A DNA stretch of 64,000 bases from the NCBI GenBank assembly GCA_964531025.1, contig CAZHDY010000002.1, forward strand, positions 1-64,000, read 5' to 3'. The notes under the pieces were generated by a model, which saw nothing but the letters and a program-made list of their open reading frames with translations, did no database searches and was not told the origin of the DNA. Positions 63,865 to 64,000 of this stretch are shown piece after piece; the stretch's first letter is position 1, and each line of letters begins with the position of its first letter. The stretch comes from CALMEC01 sp964531025. GTDB taxonomy: Bacteria > Actinomycetota > Thermoleophilia > Miltoncostaeales > Miltoncostaeaceae. The position numbers and the translations under genes are program-made.

Positions 63865-63895
63865 ACTCTTCGCGGCGGGTCCGGGGCCGGTCGGC

Positions 63896-64000
63896 TCAGG
63901 AGCCGTCGCTCGACCGCGTCCAGAACACGTCGGTGCGGTAGGGGATCTCGATGCGGGCCGGATCCAGACCGAGGCCCATGACAAGTTCGGCGGCGGCGTC
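63896..64000 (-). CDS. C-terminal end of an unidentified protein (cut by window edge)
   Basis: The last 34 codons of a minus-strand gene end at TGA 63898-63896: ...ELVMGLGLDPARIEIPYRTD then VFWTRSSDGS. The phrase GLDPARIEIPYRTDVFW recalls the last strands of a class I SAM-dependent methyltransferase, but too little is present to identify it. It is convergent with the cation efflux gene, 31 bp away. Confidence 0.5.
   Translation of the reverse strand, partial: DAAAELVMGLGLDPARIEIPYRTDVFWTRSSDGS

Overview
The window is a GC-rich chromosomal segment (about two thirds G+C by eye), densely coded, with many 1-14 nt gene overlaps. Actinomycetota are indicated by an actinobacterial-type integration host factor (mihF), a RipA-free nusA-infB cluster with YlxR, a perfect CGAAC-N4-GTTCG LexA box, several short-leader or leaderless promoter layouts, a DUF58/TgpA/MoxR set and a PAC2 protein. 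The haem genes (HemN, a protoporphyrin-type ferrochelatase, HemY) and an ISOC-type hydrolase inside the pyr operon point away from mainstream Actinomycetes, perhaps to Thermoleophilia (Patulibacter/Solirubrobacter-like). That placement is inference only.

Layout. 1-9.3 kb (minus strand): translation and RNA-maturation cluster rimP-nusA-ylxR-infB-DUF503-rbfA-nrnA-truB-ribF-rpsO, behind a leader with a terminator-like hairpin. 9.3-15.4 kb: dtd, a YbjN protein, a TPR protein and a MoxR-DUF58-transglutaminase set. 15.4-25.4 kb: mihF-gmk-coaBC and the pyrimidine operon pyrR-pyrB-pyrC-(isochorismatase-like)-carA-carB, with a PyrR-binding hairpin in the leader. 25.5-30.1 kb: thioesterase and hemN-hemH-hemY. 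30.1-34.4 kb: an accessory island of lower G+C with a secreted repeat protein ending in a NucA/NucB-type DNase domain, followed by a SUKH-family immunity array (one coupled, one decayed, one intact). 34.4-41.1 kb: aromatic amino acid genes tyrA-aroF-hisC and aroH, then rluB-scpB-scpA. 41.2-45.6 kb: a trpB2-type gene interrupted by an in-frame TAG, trpS, and a repeat-rich gap before a CPBP protease. 45.1-48.1 kb: a MarR regulator divergent from thiolase and acyl-CoA dehydrogenase. 48.4-64 kb: secreted vWA/DUF11 protein, 5'-3' exonuclease, tRNA-Ala, a frameshifted SUKH gene, several hydrolases and hypotheticals, a LexA-boxed radical SAM gene, glycosyltransferase plus acetyltransferase, GATase, PAC2, NmrA-like reductase, beta-helix protein and a cation efflux protein.

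The most notable points are: the toxin/immunity island with an exact 333-bp internal tandem duplication; gmk lacking any ATG/GTG/TTG start and apparently initiating at ATA overlapping the mihF stop; the amber-interrupted trpB2; and a family of short intergenic elements with terminal inverted repeats that abut start codons (about 9829, 27449 and 43818), plus a second family of GTGCC-T-GGCAC palindromes. No CRISPR array, prophage or complete insertion sequence was found.
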